Below, piece by piece: positions 11,331-22,319 of a DNA stretch of 64,000 nucleotides. The stretch comes from Paragonimus skrjabini miyazakii. Taxonomy: Eukaryota; Platyhelminthes; Trematoda; Plagiorchiida; Troglotrematidae. A program made the translations under genes and the position numbers. The stretch's first letter is position 1; the number at the start of each line of letters is the position of its first letter. The DNA lies in contig JTDE01021449.1 of NCBI GenBank assembly GCA_014338405.1, forward strand, positions 1 to 64,000, written 5' to 3'. Below the pieces are notes generated by a model. That model was not told the DNA's origin. It saw only the letters and a list, made by a program, of their open reading frames with translations, and did no database searches.

Positions 11331-11989
11331 CTAATACCAGGATGGCCGTAGTGTGACAACCTTATTACGCGTCGCTCTAAAACTGCCGAAATCACTACAC
11401 GATCCGCTGACATCAGTCAACCCTTAGTGACTGTGAATAATTCTCTATAGCGAGAAAATTGTCCCAATCTTTCATCTACTGAACCAGTTAGTTGACCATT
11501 CTAGATATGCCCCCATAGTAAACCTACCGTAGTAAAATAACTTTTCCCGTAGTGTCTGTCATCATTTCGGCCGTTACAAGCAGGCTGGGAGTGTGTCTGA
11601 AAAAATGACATGAACGTCACCATCCACGGCTGTTGATGAAGTGACTGAATCTCCATCGGGTTTTATACCTGCACGTATACTTGAAGTGGATTTCAAATTT
11701 GTATCCTAGTAACATTGTGGCTCGACGCTCTGCTCGATTGTCGATGTGAACCACAATACCTTATTTTGCACTAAAAAATGACAGAAGAAGCTTATGGTTT
11801 GTATATAGCGTAACCGTCCGTTCGTGCGGCAATTTGTGAAGTTTATTTAACCGCAAATATGAACGCCAGCCCTTCTTTCTATAGTTGATTGTAAAGCTTC
11901 TCAGACGAATTTAATGTGCGCAAAACCTGTGAGACTGTTTTTGTGAACCATTGGGAAATTTGTGCAGAGTAACTACTTCAATGTCATAC

Positions 11990-12230
11990 TGTGATGCATT
12001 TCTGATGAGTAGTAGGGGATTTTGATTTTCATATAGATTGAACATCACCCACAATTGATCGCAGCTGTCGCATTCCCATAGACTTGGCGAGAATATGCAC
12101 TACTGACGAGCTCTAATGAGAGCGAAACTCGAGTCTAGTGCTTATTTTCGAAAGGGGCTGACTGAAAAATCTATGGGAATGCGACAGCTGCGATCAATTG
12201 TGGGTGATGTTCAATCTATGTGATGCATTT
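11990..12230 (-). mobile_element. Short SINE1 foldback with 12-bp target-site duplication, inserted in Gypsy RNase H
   Basis: The direct repeat tgtgatgcattt occurs at 11990-12001 and 12219-12230. Between them lies a 217-base foldback. Read on the minus strand, it has a 49-base arm at its left end, SINE1 body in inverted orientation, then the complementary arm and the SINE1 tail (ctactactcatcag). The arms are perfect. Both carry tagattgaac where other SINE1 copies have aagttgaac. Removing the insertion rejoins the Gypsy RNase H reading on either side (IIIAANAS before, ASQYDIEV after), which independently confirms the duplicated target. Confidence 0.88.
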
Positions 12231-13259
12231 GCTGCAATAATTATCTCTAATTTTGGGTCCTAATGGGTCGAAAACAAATTGGAAGTCAAAATTTGCATGA
12301 TATGTACGGATGAAAACTGGCAGGCCTCTGACCATAGCCACGGATAATCTTTCGTAAGTAGGTAGTACAGCAATGCATGAACAGCATGCATATGAAGTAC
12401 ACAATTATTGTACTAATTCGGCAAATCTAGCGACGACTGGAGGATGGTCTTATTCATTGATGGGGGCATTTTTTCATAGCTTTTATTTTCACTGGGTCAA
12501 GTCTACGACCCTCCTGGTCAGTAATGAAACCTAGCTACTGAATACTTCCCATACAGAACGGGCACACGTTAGGCTCAGCACGGAAACCACGTTCTTCATT
12601 GCGAGGTGCGGCTGGTGATCTTCAACCGTGATGTTATGAAGTTCATTTTAAACCAGCTAACTTCGTGTCCATGATTTACTGAAAGGTTTCTGGAGCACAC
12701 TTCACACCGAATAACAGACGGTTGTACTGGTAAACTCCACGATGTGTGCCAGTAGTTAGAAACTACTGTGCATGTCAACCTTGACTGGTAAGTAAGCCTC
12801 AGAAAAATCAAACTTTTAAAAAGTCTTGCCACCGTTCAGCTTTGCGTACAGGTCCTCGGGAGTGGGCAGTGCATACGGATGAGTCTCCAGTGCTTCGTTC
12901 AGACCAGTTGAGAGGTCGCTGCATAAGAGTAACGAGCGATTTGTTCCTTTTTTGTTATTACTATTTGTGTGATCCAAACCGAATAGTTTACTGAACTGTT
13001 GACTCCCATTCTTTTCATCCGGTTTCACTCATCCTTTAGCGAAGCACTAACTGCAAATTGAACTGATCTTTTGAAACAGAAAACTGGTTTTCCATCTGAA
13101 CGGGAGCACATGATAGTCATTGCCTGTATACGCTGATCAAGACCATTTTCGAAAGGGCTGTGATACTGTCCTTGCAACTGTGGAACCGTTTGTGGTTTTA
13201 TGTTTGCGTCTACGAAAGACCGAAGTTTCTGATAAGAAGGCATAAATTTAACAACTAGA

Positions 13260-13712
13260 CAGACTTGACTACATACTGAGTTCAGTGGTATATATCGAAT
13301 AACCCCAGTTTATCAATCTAGTTTATAGACAGCAAATTCAACTCCATATCTTGTACAGTGTAACAAACACCAGTAGCATGTAGATTAACAGGTTAAAATT
13401 CACATTATAACTGTTCCGCAAGTGGAACTTGAGTCTCCGAGATGTTCCGTGCTATACGGTTGGTCTGTATATATACCGGACTGTGTAAATTATCTCACGT
13501 TTTCTCCGAGATAAATGTAATAACAAAAGACGCGTTAACTCTTAGCCGCACTTTCGTATCATTCAGTAGAGTGTCAACATAGTTTCTGTAACTTGAAATA
13601 TCACTAACAAATACAGAGAAGGCAGTGTTAAATCAACTACTGCAATATGTCGCAGTCGCCCTGAGGTGTCATAATTTCGAAATCGGCAAATTCGTGTAAA
13701 GTGTCATTCTCT
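13260..13712. other. Unannotated stretch upstream of Gypsy RT
   Basis: On the minus strand this would be where protease/gag of the Gypsy element should lie, but I see no recognisable zinc-knuckle or protease motif. Probably decayed or replaced. Confidence 0.35.
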
Positions 13713-13715
13713 GCA

Positions 13716-14048
13716 ATGGTTGTGAGCCAAGAACGCGGATGGTGCAAGGGTTATCAATTCAGGAGAGCAACACATGGGTTATGCGTTTCAACAAGACAAC
13801 AAACAAAACCACTCATCTGCATACGGTACATGGCCCAGACCGTCTCCGTTGCCACCGATGTCAATGCTCAGTTCCTCTACGTTCCCTTACGTACCAAGAA
13901 CCATTTCATGCGATACTGCACTCCGATGTTTCCTCCAGTATTTTTCTTGCGGCTACTTCGATGTCAGAATCTACGCCTCGGCGCCCACTACTGAATAGCA
14001 GTGGTGTGAGTAGTATAGCACGATCGCTCCTCCTCACTATACAGTGTC
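13716..14048. repeat. Dispersed repeat B, copy 2
   Basis: It starts gttgtgagccaag. Shared blocks with the other copies include cgcggatggtgcaag, caaaaccactcatctgc, ccagaccgtctccgttgccac, ttacgtaccaagaaccat and gtgtgagtagtat. It is the longest copy together with the one at 25115. The overlapping plus-strand frames (13701-14074) are by-products of the repeat. Confidence 0.72.
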
Positions 14049-14054
14049 GACATG

Positions 14055-15075
14055 CACTCGACAGTCTTGCTTAGAATTGTATTGTCTGGTAACTTCCTGC
14101 TTTAGTGATGGCACATATATCGACGTTTCCTTCGCTGTTGCGCTTGCTTTCAATCTAATGCTGTTTTTGGGATTTGTTGATCGTTGGAAGTGATCTGTTA
14201 AAGTCTGTAATAACATGTCCGTATTTTTTCTGGGTGCGAGTAGATATTTACATGGGAAACTGCATTGAATGCTGATTCACATTTACATACACAAATAAAT
14301 GTTTTAACCTGATAACTAGTAGGACCTGACATCTTGACTTTCTCCCACACGCGATTGACCACACTGGCGAATCTTAAAGCTCCTCAGAGTGTTGATCACT
14401 GAATTGCAAGCAACTAAACCGAGTGTAGGGCGATGATATTAGCTCAGTGAATAAGCGAGCTAAACTTGGTACGGTCTCCGGGAATGAACATCCAAGTGGG
14501 TTCTTTGGTAGGACGTAGGTACAATACTATGCGTGTTCAGTTGAGATAAACTTGCATGAAGGTAGTCGGACTTGTGCACTGTCACCTAAGCTTACTGCGT
14601 CCTGATTGAATAGGTCTCAATAACACTTGAACCAAACCTCGAACATGATCCGGCTGTCCGGTTTATATTTAAAACTCGCTACCCTGTGTTTCCAGTGGTT
14701 CCGTCCGAGATCAAACATAAGTCATGCTAATCATAAGTATGATCAGTTTGGCGATCAACCAGTCAGAAAACAGAAACCTATTGGTCCAACATGGTCAGTC
14801 TACCGACAGCCTGTAAGACGAGCAAGTTTAAACGGGTGATTGGCTAAGGGAACATCGGCCATCTGCAACAGTGAGAACGCAGCCGCGATTGCTTATGCTT
14901 GCATGACAAGACTGTACGGTCTACAGCCTCACTATATAGTCTGTCCCGTTTGCCGTTGTCCACAGTTTGTACCTCACACTTGTCTTCGTTGCTAGGAGAC
15001 GATTTATCTGACCTCTGCATTCATACAACAGTTGGGGAAAGCGAGTTGCCTACATGCTATATTGTAGTGAGGACA
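14055..15075. other. Unannotated stretch
   Basis: No domain, repeat or RNA gene is recognised. Only frames under 80 codons are present. Confidence 0.35.
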
Positions 15076-15079
15076 CGCA

Positions 15080-15360
15080 GTCACATTATACTACTCGTGC
15101 TACTGCTCAGTACTCAAACAACAATATGAATTTGGGTATTGAAATAACCGGGGTAAAAATACAAGAAGAAACATTGGGGGTAAAGTTTGATACTGAAGGG
15201 TGTTTTCCATACATAAACTGGGCATTGGAAACATAAACAAACGTGGCGTGCTTAGATCAGTGTTATATGCAAATGACTGTTTGTCTGTTGTGGTGTTGAA
15301 ACACACACCTAGAATAAACAATGCTTGTACCATCCGCGTTCTTGGTTCACATAGCAGTAA
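15080..15360. repeat. Dispersed repeat D, copy 1
   Basis: This segment aligns with 30425-30705. Shared blocks are tcacattatactactcgt, aaaatacaagaagaaacattg, ggtgttttccat, tgttatatgcaaatga and gtttgtctg. The copies are diverged and of unknown class; no protein motif was found. Confidence 0.62.
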
Positions 15361-15714
15361 GACACATTTGGATCAACGGGGGGTATCGCGTCATGAAGAC
15401 ACCGTTAACACTGACATCTGGATTCAACTGTTATTGACCTTTGCTGTCTCTGTATGCAGTAGGCTGGGCTGCTGGTACAACTGCATAAAGATTGAACGAA
15501 TGCAGGCTCTATTTGTACCGGACTTGCCTACCTCGACAAAACTGAATTCAGTTGATTTCCATGGGATCATAAAGGAGATCGAGACAGTTTAAGGACCTAA
15601 TGTTGATGAACCAACTTAATGAGTGCCTAAAGGTTGATGCAAGGATTGGAACAACAAACGTTACAATGTGATTTCTTAATTCGTACATTGATAATAAAAT
15701 TTGGAAGAAGCACA

Positions 15715-15880
15715 ACTGCGAAAAATTAGGGCCTTGGGTGGATTTGAGTAAGCTACAGAAACAACATACTCGAAGACGACAAGCGCTGTACCTGCTGAGT
15801 TACAAACCCACGCTGGGAACTAGGAAGTTTCACGTTTGAACCATGTTATCTACCCGTTCTTCAATAAGGCAACTTCTAAC
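15715..15880 (-). repeat. SINE2 copy, diverged
   Basis: On the minus strand a tRNA-like region can be followed: a gtaactcagcaggtacag A-box-like block, then a damaged B box and the ccaagg acceptor-side block. It matches the SINE2 copies at 7140, 23195 and 40700 but with many substitutions. It reads in the same orientation as the other copies. Confidence 0.55.
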
Positions 15881-15884
15881 TTAT

Positions 15885-16475
15885 CAAATAAGCTAAACTA
15901 CTCAATGGTGCTAACAAGATATTTCTGAGGACAAACCTGGAATATTTCCCGTCAGTGTAACATAAAGCCTACTGCCGAGTCCCTTCAACGTCATGTTAGA
16001 AACGGAAGAGACTTCTGACTAGCGGAAATCAATGGATTAACTCAATCAGTCTCAAAGTCTGGTTGCTCACGAACCGCTTCCGAAAGTGTAACTGACGTGA
16101 TTGAGTCGTAGCTGCAGCCGGAATTACATTGACAAGTGAAAAGGAAAGGGATTAATCCGATTGGTGAATTGAAAATCATAATGCCGTTAACTCAATATTT
16201 CAACCACCTCGTACGTTTGAGTTTGACAATGTTAGGGGCACTACTGCTGAGCTTAGTAGGATCGAAAGTCCAGTTTTGCAAGCTTATACAAAACTAGATG
16301 GACTGCTTTCATATTTATAACCAAATGAAAAGCACTGGTAACGTATATTGTAAAGATACACACATACATACATAGACGTGATCTGTTAGACACTGTAAAC
16401 GTACCGCAAATCAAAACGGAATGTCTGTTGACGAAAAGACGAACAAGTAATCGGGATTCGTTCTGCTAACCAATT
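15885..16475. other. Unannotated stretch
   Basis: No feature is recognised. Confidence 0.3.
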
Positions 16476-16479
16476 ATCA

Positions 16480-16662
16480 ATGAACAATTCATCTACATCG
16501 TCAGACAGATCAAAGTTGACTAAGACAAAAGAATGTAAGGATAAACGTACAGCTATGGAGAAAAGACCATACAAACTAACTCGGGAAATGGAACAAGCGG
16601 AGATGATTGACGCAGATCAGACCGCCATGGACGGTTATTCTTTATATCTATGGTCTGTTTAA
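16480..16662 (+). CDS. Possible short reading frame (charged, 60 codons)
   Basis: It starts with ATG and encodes a Lys/Glu/Asp-rich peptide (MNNSSTSSDRSKLTKTKECK at the start, then EKRPYKLTREMEQAEMI). The composition is protein-like, but the length is too short for assignment. A second 62-codon plus-strand frame at 16701-16889 (ADLLKLIKPQLIMLSLKDTL) follows after a stop. They could be exons of one gene, but no reliable splice sites were seen. Confidence 0.2.
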   Translation: MNNSSTSSDRSKLTKTKECKDKRTAMEKRPYKLTREMEQAEMIDADQTAMDGYSLYLWSV

Positions 16663-17049
16663 TGTTTGAAAGACGGTGTCACTAAAAATAAAACTTTGAT
16701 TTGTGTGATTTGTTTTACCATGTCTTATCTCAACGGATGGCGGATCTACTTAAACTAATCAAACCGCAACTTATTATGTTAAGTTTAAAGGATACTTTGG
16801 ATATCTCCGACAAGGTCGATCAAGTGAATATCATGAGTCTCAAGGCGCTTTCCTTAGAGATGACTTCGTCATCACCAACGTTCAGCTAAAACCCCATTTT
16901 TATTAATTTTGTGGTTATATTGAGAGTAGCCAAATCAACACCAACATTTCCAACTACAAGCATAAAATATGCAAACATTCTATCCATTAACCGCCCACGT
17001 TTAATTTAGCTGAGAACCTGATAAAATGAAAACCCTGGGATCATCGCCC

Positions 17050-17275
17050 ACAGACATAGTGTTGACAGTCAAGGACGCGGAGGGCGCAAGGGTTATTTAT
17101 TCAGAAAACCAATACTTGGGTTACGCGGTTCAACATGACTGCAAACAAAAACACTCATCAACGTACGATATTGGTCTCAGAACATCACGGTTGCCACAGA
17201 TGTCAATGCTCAGTTCCTTCAATGTTACTTCAATGTCAAAATCCATGCTTCGGAGAGTGAACAGATTAGTTTAAA
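17050..17275. repeat. Dispersed repeat B, copy 3 (truncated)
   Basis: Shared blocks are cgcggagggcgcaagggtta, caaaaacactcatc, ggttgccacagatgtcaatg, ctcagttcctt and ttcaatgtcaaaatc. The copy lacks the right part seen at 13716 and 25115 and is internally deleted. Confidence 0.65.
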
Positions 17276-17279
17276 GGTC

Positions 17280-18200
17280 AATTTATAGGACGGAAAATAT
17301 GAAGTAACCAACGCACGCCCTAACATAGATCAATCTAGACCAGCCCGCCCGCTAGACAGATGAGCGGCCTGTCCACTTCTTGGGATTCCACTGAAGAGTG
17401 GTCTCGAATACACATGATCGAATAGGGCATACATAAGATACACGTTGGAGAGGCTTACATGTTGACAACACCATATAAACCAACAACCGATCACCAATGA
17501 CACTAGTGTGTTACACAGACAGGCTCCCAGTGTGTAGGGCTGGCGATTCAGACAGCGCTTTCAGCGATGACCTACTGATCAGGAAAGAGTGTGACCCCAG
17601 GGTCATTGCTTGACTTGGAATTATTAAGGTGGAGTGGTAAAATATAAACAGAGCTAAAGTAGGAGTCCAATATTATGTCACTTAAATCTAGCATAGTCCT
17701 GACTCCATTCTGGCTTGCACTATGTACTAACAAATAGAGTGATGTATTATATCGCAAACCATCCAGAATCGTGCAGGGATGTTCCTTGCAGATCGCCACT
17801 ACACTACACTACACTAAAGATGTGTATAACCTGCTTACTATTTAAACAGCCCTGAGTTTAGAGTTGCTCAGTTTTGATGCGTGGACAATAGTTGTACTGA
17901 AGTTGTATGTAAAGATTAACGCCCGGAGAGGGTTAAGCTTATTCGAAAACCAAATAACAACACATAAGTCTTTTTATTTGAGTTCACTTTGAAGTTTACT
18001 TACCTCATTCCACTAATCCTGAACTAGCTGAAGACTTGAGAAGTGCAGACACGGACGAAACCGTCGTAGAGTGTCAGTTTGATGGTGAGCACCAAGAAGC
18101 AATGTAAACAACCAGTAGCCCGTTTACTCACAATCATGCTGTGATCAGGAGCCTTGCCTGAATTACCAACCCACCGCACCGGCCGTTTGTCAGTGTGAAC
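17280..18200. other. Unannotated stretch
   Basis: No coding or repeat feature is recognised. A short cactacactacactacac run occurs near 17800. Confidence 0.35.
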
Positions 18201-18203
18201 CAG

Positions 18204-18260
<57 letters not shown>
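18204..18260. repeat. (AT)n microsatellite
   Basis: An almost pure alternating TA run of 57 bases with a single C interruption. The Tyr/Ile-rich reading frames across it are artefacts. Confidence 0.95.
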
Positions 18261-18261
<1 letters not shown>

Positions 18262-18263
<2 letters not shown>

Positions 18264-19118
18264 TTCGCTGCTAGTGTGACCCCTCCTCGTAGTGCAACTA
18301 GAGTGTACCTGAGACAAGTGGCCTGCGGCATGTATATATTTATAGATTTGTGCTGTACATATACTGTGCATATACTAGTCTGCTGCTGCAGATCCCATAT
18401 CTCCATCAAGCCAAACGATCACATTTTGTAACTATTGTAGCACCTGCGTACCTACATAATTACAAGCCCATGTGCGACCGTATACACCCTGAAATCAAAA
18501 GACAACTAATCAAACACTGGACTATTACAATCCCCCAAAATACAATATTTTCACCGAAAGGTGACAAATGGTCTGTACTGCCATCATCTGCTCCTTTCAT
18601 TCAGTACAATCAGTCCAACTAAAATGTCTGTCCGTATAAGTAGACGTTTAGTCAAGGCTTGAAAAAGTGCAGTTGAGACTGGGACCAACCAATCGGTATG
18701 ATTTTGAACACAGTCCTTCACATGAGTGATCCATGTTTAATCACGCTATATCTTTGGTGGATTGGACTAGTTATCCTTCCAGCGATCGATATGCATTGCG
18801 TCTTGTGATTCAATAAGGTGGAAAACTACTCATATACCTCACATAACTGGGTTCACACAATGGATCGCGGTTGGTGTGAAACATGCACGGACTTCTGCAG
18901 GTCGGTATCTTTGTAGTGAATATGTGATAAACGAGCAAGAATGGGTAAGAATAAGAATGGCGGTTGCATTCCAGTGTCATTTTCGACTGAGAGTATAATG
19001 TAACATTTGTTCAATCTACAAAATCGTCGCATATATACAAGATAGTGATATGTGGATTCACGAGAAATTGTGTAATTCTGAACGTAGTCTGTAGCTGACA
19101 GAATTGAACCCAACTGTT
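18262..19118. other. Unannotated stretch
   Basis: No gene or repeat family is recognised. Confidence 0.35.
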
Positions 19119-19120
19119 AC

Positions 19121-19302
<182 letters not shown>

Positions 19303-19575
19303 ATGGTTCACACTGATGATTAACTGCCACACAACCACGAAGAATAAAAAAGCAAACCCTGTATAAGAAGAGAGAAGGAAAAAGAAGGGGGCGGGAAAGA
19401 CCTAACTGTTAAAAATACCTACATCTTAATTTAAACAATTAACATCAAGATGTCTACATCCTGCAAATACACAACCATTTGTAGGCGAAAGTAAGGCGCT
19501 ATCAGCAAGATAGCTTCCTAGTACGAAACATTAACTTCACGTTTGTTATCAACTGCTACTCTTCAGTAAAGCAAG

Positions 19576-19581
19576 TTTATT
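19576..19581 (-). terminator. Candidate polyadenylation signal for the 862-codon gene
   Basis: AATAAA on the minus strand, about 150 bases downstream of the stop codon at 19730. This is the first canonical signal after the coding region and gives a 3' UTR of ordinary length. Confidence 0.5.
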
Positions 19582-19729
19582 CAAATGAAGTGCTGACTAT
19601 GAAGCACAGAAAGACAGCTCGTTTGATGAGGTTGTACTTTCTGGATGTTTGAACTAAGTCTAGTTAAACGGAAGTGTACATCTGCAGAAAAACGATCGCA
19701 TTGAAAACCGCAACGGATGCGGGTGAAGA

Positions 19730-22318
19730 TTAAATACGTTGGCAATAAGCAAAACTGGGGAATAACATACTGGATTGAACAGCGGGAGCTGTGATGTTGG
19801 GTACCATGAGGGGATTGTAAATGGTTGGAGTGGAAGACACCTGGTGTGGAGCAATTAGTGATACTGGGTTTGAACGTAGCAACACGTTTGTTGGGGTAGT
19901 GGCTGGTAAAGGGGATTGATACCACGTTGCTGTCGGTTGTGTCGGTGGTGCTGCCATTGCAGTTACGGGAACTGGTTGTGGTATCGCATAATAGATGGGG
20001 CACGTGTTAACCACAGACGTTAACGGTGGATTTACTTTCTGACTCGGTGGTCCTACTGTTGGTGAGCACTGAAAGCTGGGCCTCTCCATATCGGTCTCTG
20101 TTGGTCGCCGCCTTGGTGCTCGAGGGGGAAGCCCTGGTGAGTAAGTACATCCCAATTTTCGCCCATGTGCTGAACTGGTTGAAACAGGGTGTTCAATTGC
20201 ATCTAACAGCGTCAAAGTATCCGGTGATAGATAGCGTCCAAGGTGTTTCCCGCGAGCTCCATAATGTGGTCGAATCTCTCTTGCACTGTGATAAGTCTCG
20301 TCGAATAGTCGATTTTCCATATCTGAACAAATCTCACTTAATACCTCGATTAATTCACCATCTGGTCTGCTACATCTGGACTCTCTACACTGACTTAAAG
20401 ATCTTAGAGAATCACAATCACAAACACATCTGTGTCGCTTTGTTTCATAATGGTCTGCAACTCGATGTCGTCTTCGTTCACTCATACAACTGCATCTGTC
20501 ACATTCCTTTGAGCTGGTTCTTTTCCGTATTCGAGGTGGCAACGAATGGGCTTTGTATCTTTTACGGTGATCGCGCGAGCCACTTCTAGGATCTTCATCA
20601 TATACCCTCAAAGATCCGCTCTCTTCACTACCATTCGAATTCCGACGCCGATGTTGGTGACGCCGTCTGTCTCTGTTTTCTAGGTGATCGTAACTTTTAT
20701 GATACTGCTCACTGTAATTGTCGACAGATTCTTCTTTCTCATATTTATTCTTTTGTATTGAGTGTTTTCGTTCATGAGCTTGATGACCTTTTCTGGATGA
20801 ATTACCTACTAAGTCACTTCTTGATGACTTGTGTGATTCTTTCCGACCGCGGTGCTTTGGCAAACTTTTACTTTCAGATTTGTCCGATTCTGTGGTTTCC
20901 GTTCTTGGTCTACCCGGAATTTGTATTTCATAACCAACAGCATCATCTTCTTTTATATATTTCTGCACAGATTCACGTTCATGTGATTTGGTTTCATCTC
21001 TTTTGTGAACTCTTCGCCGTCTCCCTTCATTGTGATCTTCTGTGATGTTTGAACTTAACTGATTTCTGTCTTCAGCAGAATGCAAAGAATCAAGAAACTG
21101 ATGCTGCAAATGAGGTTTATCGTTTGTTTCCTTCGGCCTCATGTTCCGAGCCCTATCAACTGTTTCAACGGACTGTTTTGCATCAATTGCTTCCAGGGTT
21201 GTCCCTACCTCATTGAAGACTTTTGACTTTCTCTTTTTCTTAACTGGGGCAATTTCCATTACTTCTTCTCCCTTTAGCGTATAGTCGCTCTGATTCTCAG
21301 TTCGCGGACGTTTCTCTTTAGGCGGTTTTGTTTTGGTTACCACCTTCCCATTTTCTGCCTCATGGCCTGCATTCAACATTGTATTTTTGGCCACCTTTTC
21401 CTCATCAACAGTTGCACGTCCAGGCAGCTTAATTTCAGTTATGTTCAGTTTACGTACATCTTTTGTTTTCAAAGTTTTAGATTTATCATCTTCGTTAACA
21501 TCACTATCAGTGGATCTCGTTTTTTTCTTTCTTTTCTTAAGCTTCGATTTGATTCCCTGATTTTCTTCTTTTGGTCGTGAACTCGAGGCATAGTCTCTAT
21601 CTTCATTCGGATTCTTTTCTATTTTTTTCTTAGATAAACCAAAATTTTCATTGTCGCCTAACACCACTTGCGGAATCTGGTGCCATTTTCTGTGAACGTA
21701 CTGTGGATGAACATTTGAATGTGTAGTATTTTTTGGAGGACACAACGTCCGGTCTCGATTACCAGCACTGTCATAGTAAATAACCCCATCAATTTTTTGT
21801 ACAGTTTTATGCGTATTTCTAGTGGAATTGTGTTGAATTTGTTGCACACGGTTCGAAGAGGACAATGTTGGCTTCACCTTAGTAATGGGTTGATGGTGGC
21901 GAGCTTTACGTTCACCGGAGAATAATCTGCTCATCCAAGAACTCATTCTACTTCTCAGTGTAGCAAAGGATGACTGACTTTCCTTGTCAATACGATGGAG
22001 GTTGTGCTTGCCAGATAGTAGTGGCTGGATTCTATGCTGCGATTTCAGGGCTCTATTGGCCGGTACTCCACGGACTGCATGATGGTGTTTTGTCTGTTTT
22101 AGCAGATTCGCTGAAGCGAGCACGACTCGATTTAAATCGTTATGTGTCACTCGAGTTTCTGCATTGGCTGTCCCATGCGAATAATACGCATCCTGTAATG
22201 TGCGAACAGCTTCCACCAGCTCTGGTTTGAGATCTGTTTTACTAACCGACCTGTATATCCCCGCATCATCTTGTGAAACTGACTTGAGTTCCTGAAATTC
22301 GTCACATTCTTTAAACAT
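19730..22318 (-). CDS. Large basic, low-complexity protein (862 aa), family unrecognised; paralogue of 52344-54050
   Basis: This is the longest open frame in the window. The ATG at 22318 is preceded by an in-frame TGA, so this start is likely unless an upstream exon splices in. Residues 1-115 are mixed and contain an amphipathic FATLRSRMSSWMSRLF stretch just after (118-133). Residues 225-300 and 330-370 are Lys-rich with nuclear-localisation-like KLKKRKKK (259-266) and PVKKKRKSK (358-366). Residues 430-600 are Arg/Ser/His-rich. Two cysteine clusters follow: C606-x2-C-x-C and C631-x-C-x-C. SPDTLTLLDAIEHP lies at about 698-711. The last 160 residues are Pro/Thr-rich, with CPIYY near 773. No catalytic domain, signal peptide or membrane span was seen. 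A nuclear, largely disordered role is inferred. The absence of introns could mean a single large exon. AATAAA lies 150 bases downstream. Confidence 0.85.
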   Translation of the reverse strand: MFKECDEFQELKSVSQDDAGIYRSVSKTDLKPELVEAVRTLQDAYYSHGTANAETRVTHNDLNRVVLASANLLKQTKHHHAVRGVPANRALKSQHRIQPLLSGKHNLHRIDKESQSSFATLRSRMSSWMSRLFSGERKARHHQPITKVKPTLSSSNRVQQIQHNSTRNTHKTVQKIDGVIYYDSAGNRDRTLCPPKNTTHSNVHPQYVHRKWHQIPQVVLGDNENFGLSKKKIEKNPNEDRDYASSSRPKEENQGIKSKLKKRKKKTRSTDSDVNEDDKSKTLKTKDVRKLNITEIKLPGRATVDEEKVAKNTMLNAGHEAENGKVVTKTKPPKEKRPRTENQSDYTLKGEEVMEIAPVKKKRKSKVFNEVGTTLEAIDAKQSVETVDRARNMRPKETNDKPHLQHQFLDSLHSAEDRNQLSSNITEDHNEGRRRRVHKRDETKSHERESVQKYIKEDDAVGYEIQIPGRPRTETTESDKSESKSLPKHRGRKESHKSSRSDLVGNSSRKGHQAHERKHSIQKNKYEKEESVDNYSEQYHKSYDHLENRDRRRHQHRRRNSNGSEESGSLRVYDEDPRSGSRDHRKRYKAHSLPPRIRKRTSSKECDRCSCMSERRRHRVADHYETKRHRCVCDCDSLRSLSQCRESRCSRPDGELIEVLSEICSDMENRLFDETYHSAREIRPHYGARGKHLGRYLSPDTLTLLDAIEHPVSTSSAHGRKLGCTYSPGLPPRAPRRRPTETDMERPSFQCSPTVGPPSQKVNPPLTSVVNTCPIYYAIPQPVPVTAMAAPPTQPTATWYQSPLPATTPTNVLLRSNPVSLIAPHQVSSTPTIYNPLMVPNITAPAVQSSMLFPSFAYCQRI

Positions 22319-22319
22319 A

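Larger units (their letters stand above)
10430..13255 (-). mobile_element. Degenerate Ty3/Gypsy retrotransposon pol (RT, RNase H, integrase order)
   Basis: Read on the minus strand, pol domains appear in canonical order. Reverse transcriptase at about 13200-12420 shows CSDLSTGLNEAL, LPTPEDLYAKLNGGK, FGVKCAPETFQ and LGFITDQEGRRLDP. RNase H at about 12400-11700 shows WLWSEACQ, TSNLFSTH-x-DPKLE, then ASQYDIEVVTLHKFPNGSQK and TNHKLLLSFF. Integrase at about 11035-10430 shows a CYVYWAENDSHIRNLV zinc-binding-region remnant, then WFRIDLGF, AHPKWPEVS, FCISNGIPH and ERFVDWFERAL. Frameshifts and stops occur throughout, so it is dead. The motifs resemble the mag/K02A2.6-like branch. No LTRs or gag were identified. 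Two later insertions interrupt it (11042-11330 and 12002-12218). Confidence 0.88.

Noticed and set aside
15200..15592. 130-codon plus-strand frame
   Set aside because: Half of it lies in repeat D and starts at an out-of-context ATG; no domain and no conservation of the frame in the other copy.
18024..18431. Tyr/Ile-repeat frames of 78-115 codons on both strands
   Set aside because: Produced by the (AT)n run at 18204-18260.
19581..20003. 140-codon minus-strand frame at the end of the 862-codon gene
   Set aside because: Shadow frame of the real gene's C-terminus and 3' UTR.
20026..20589. 187-codon plus-strand frame
   Set aside because: Antisense shadow of the 862-codon gene; its composition mirrors the Arg/Ser-rich coding strand.
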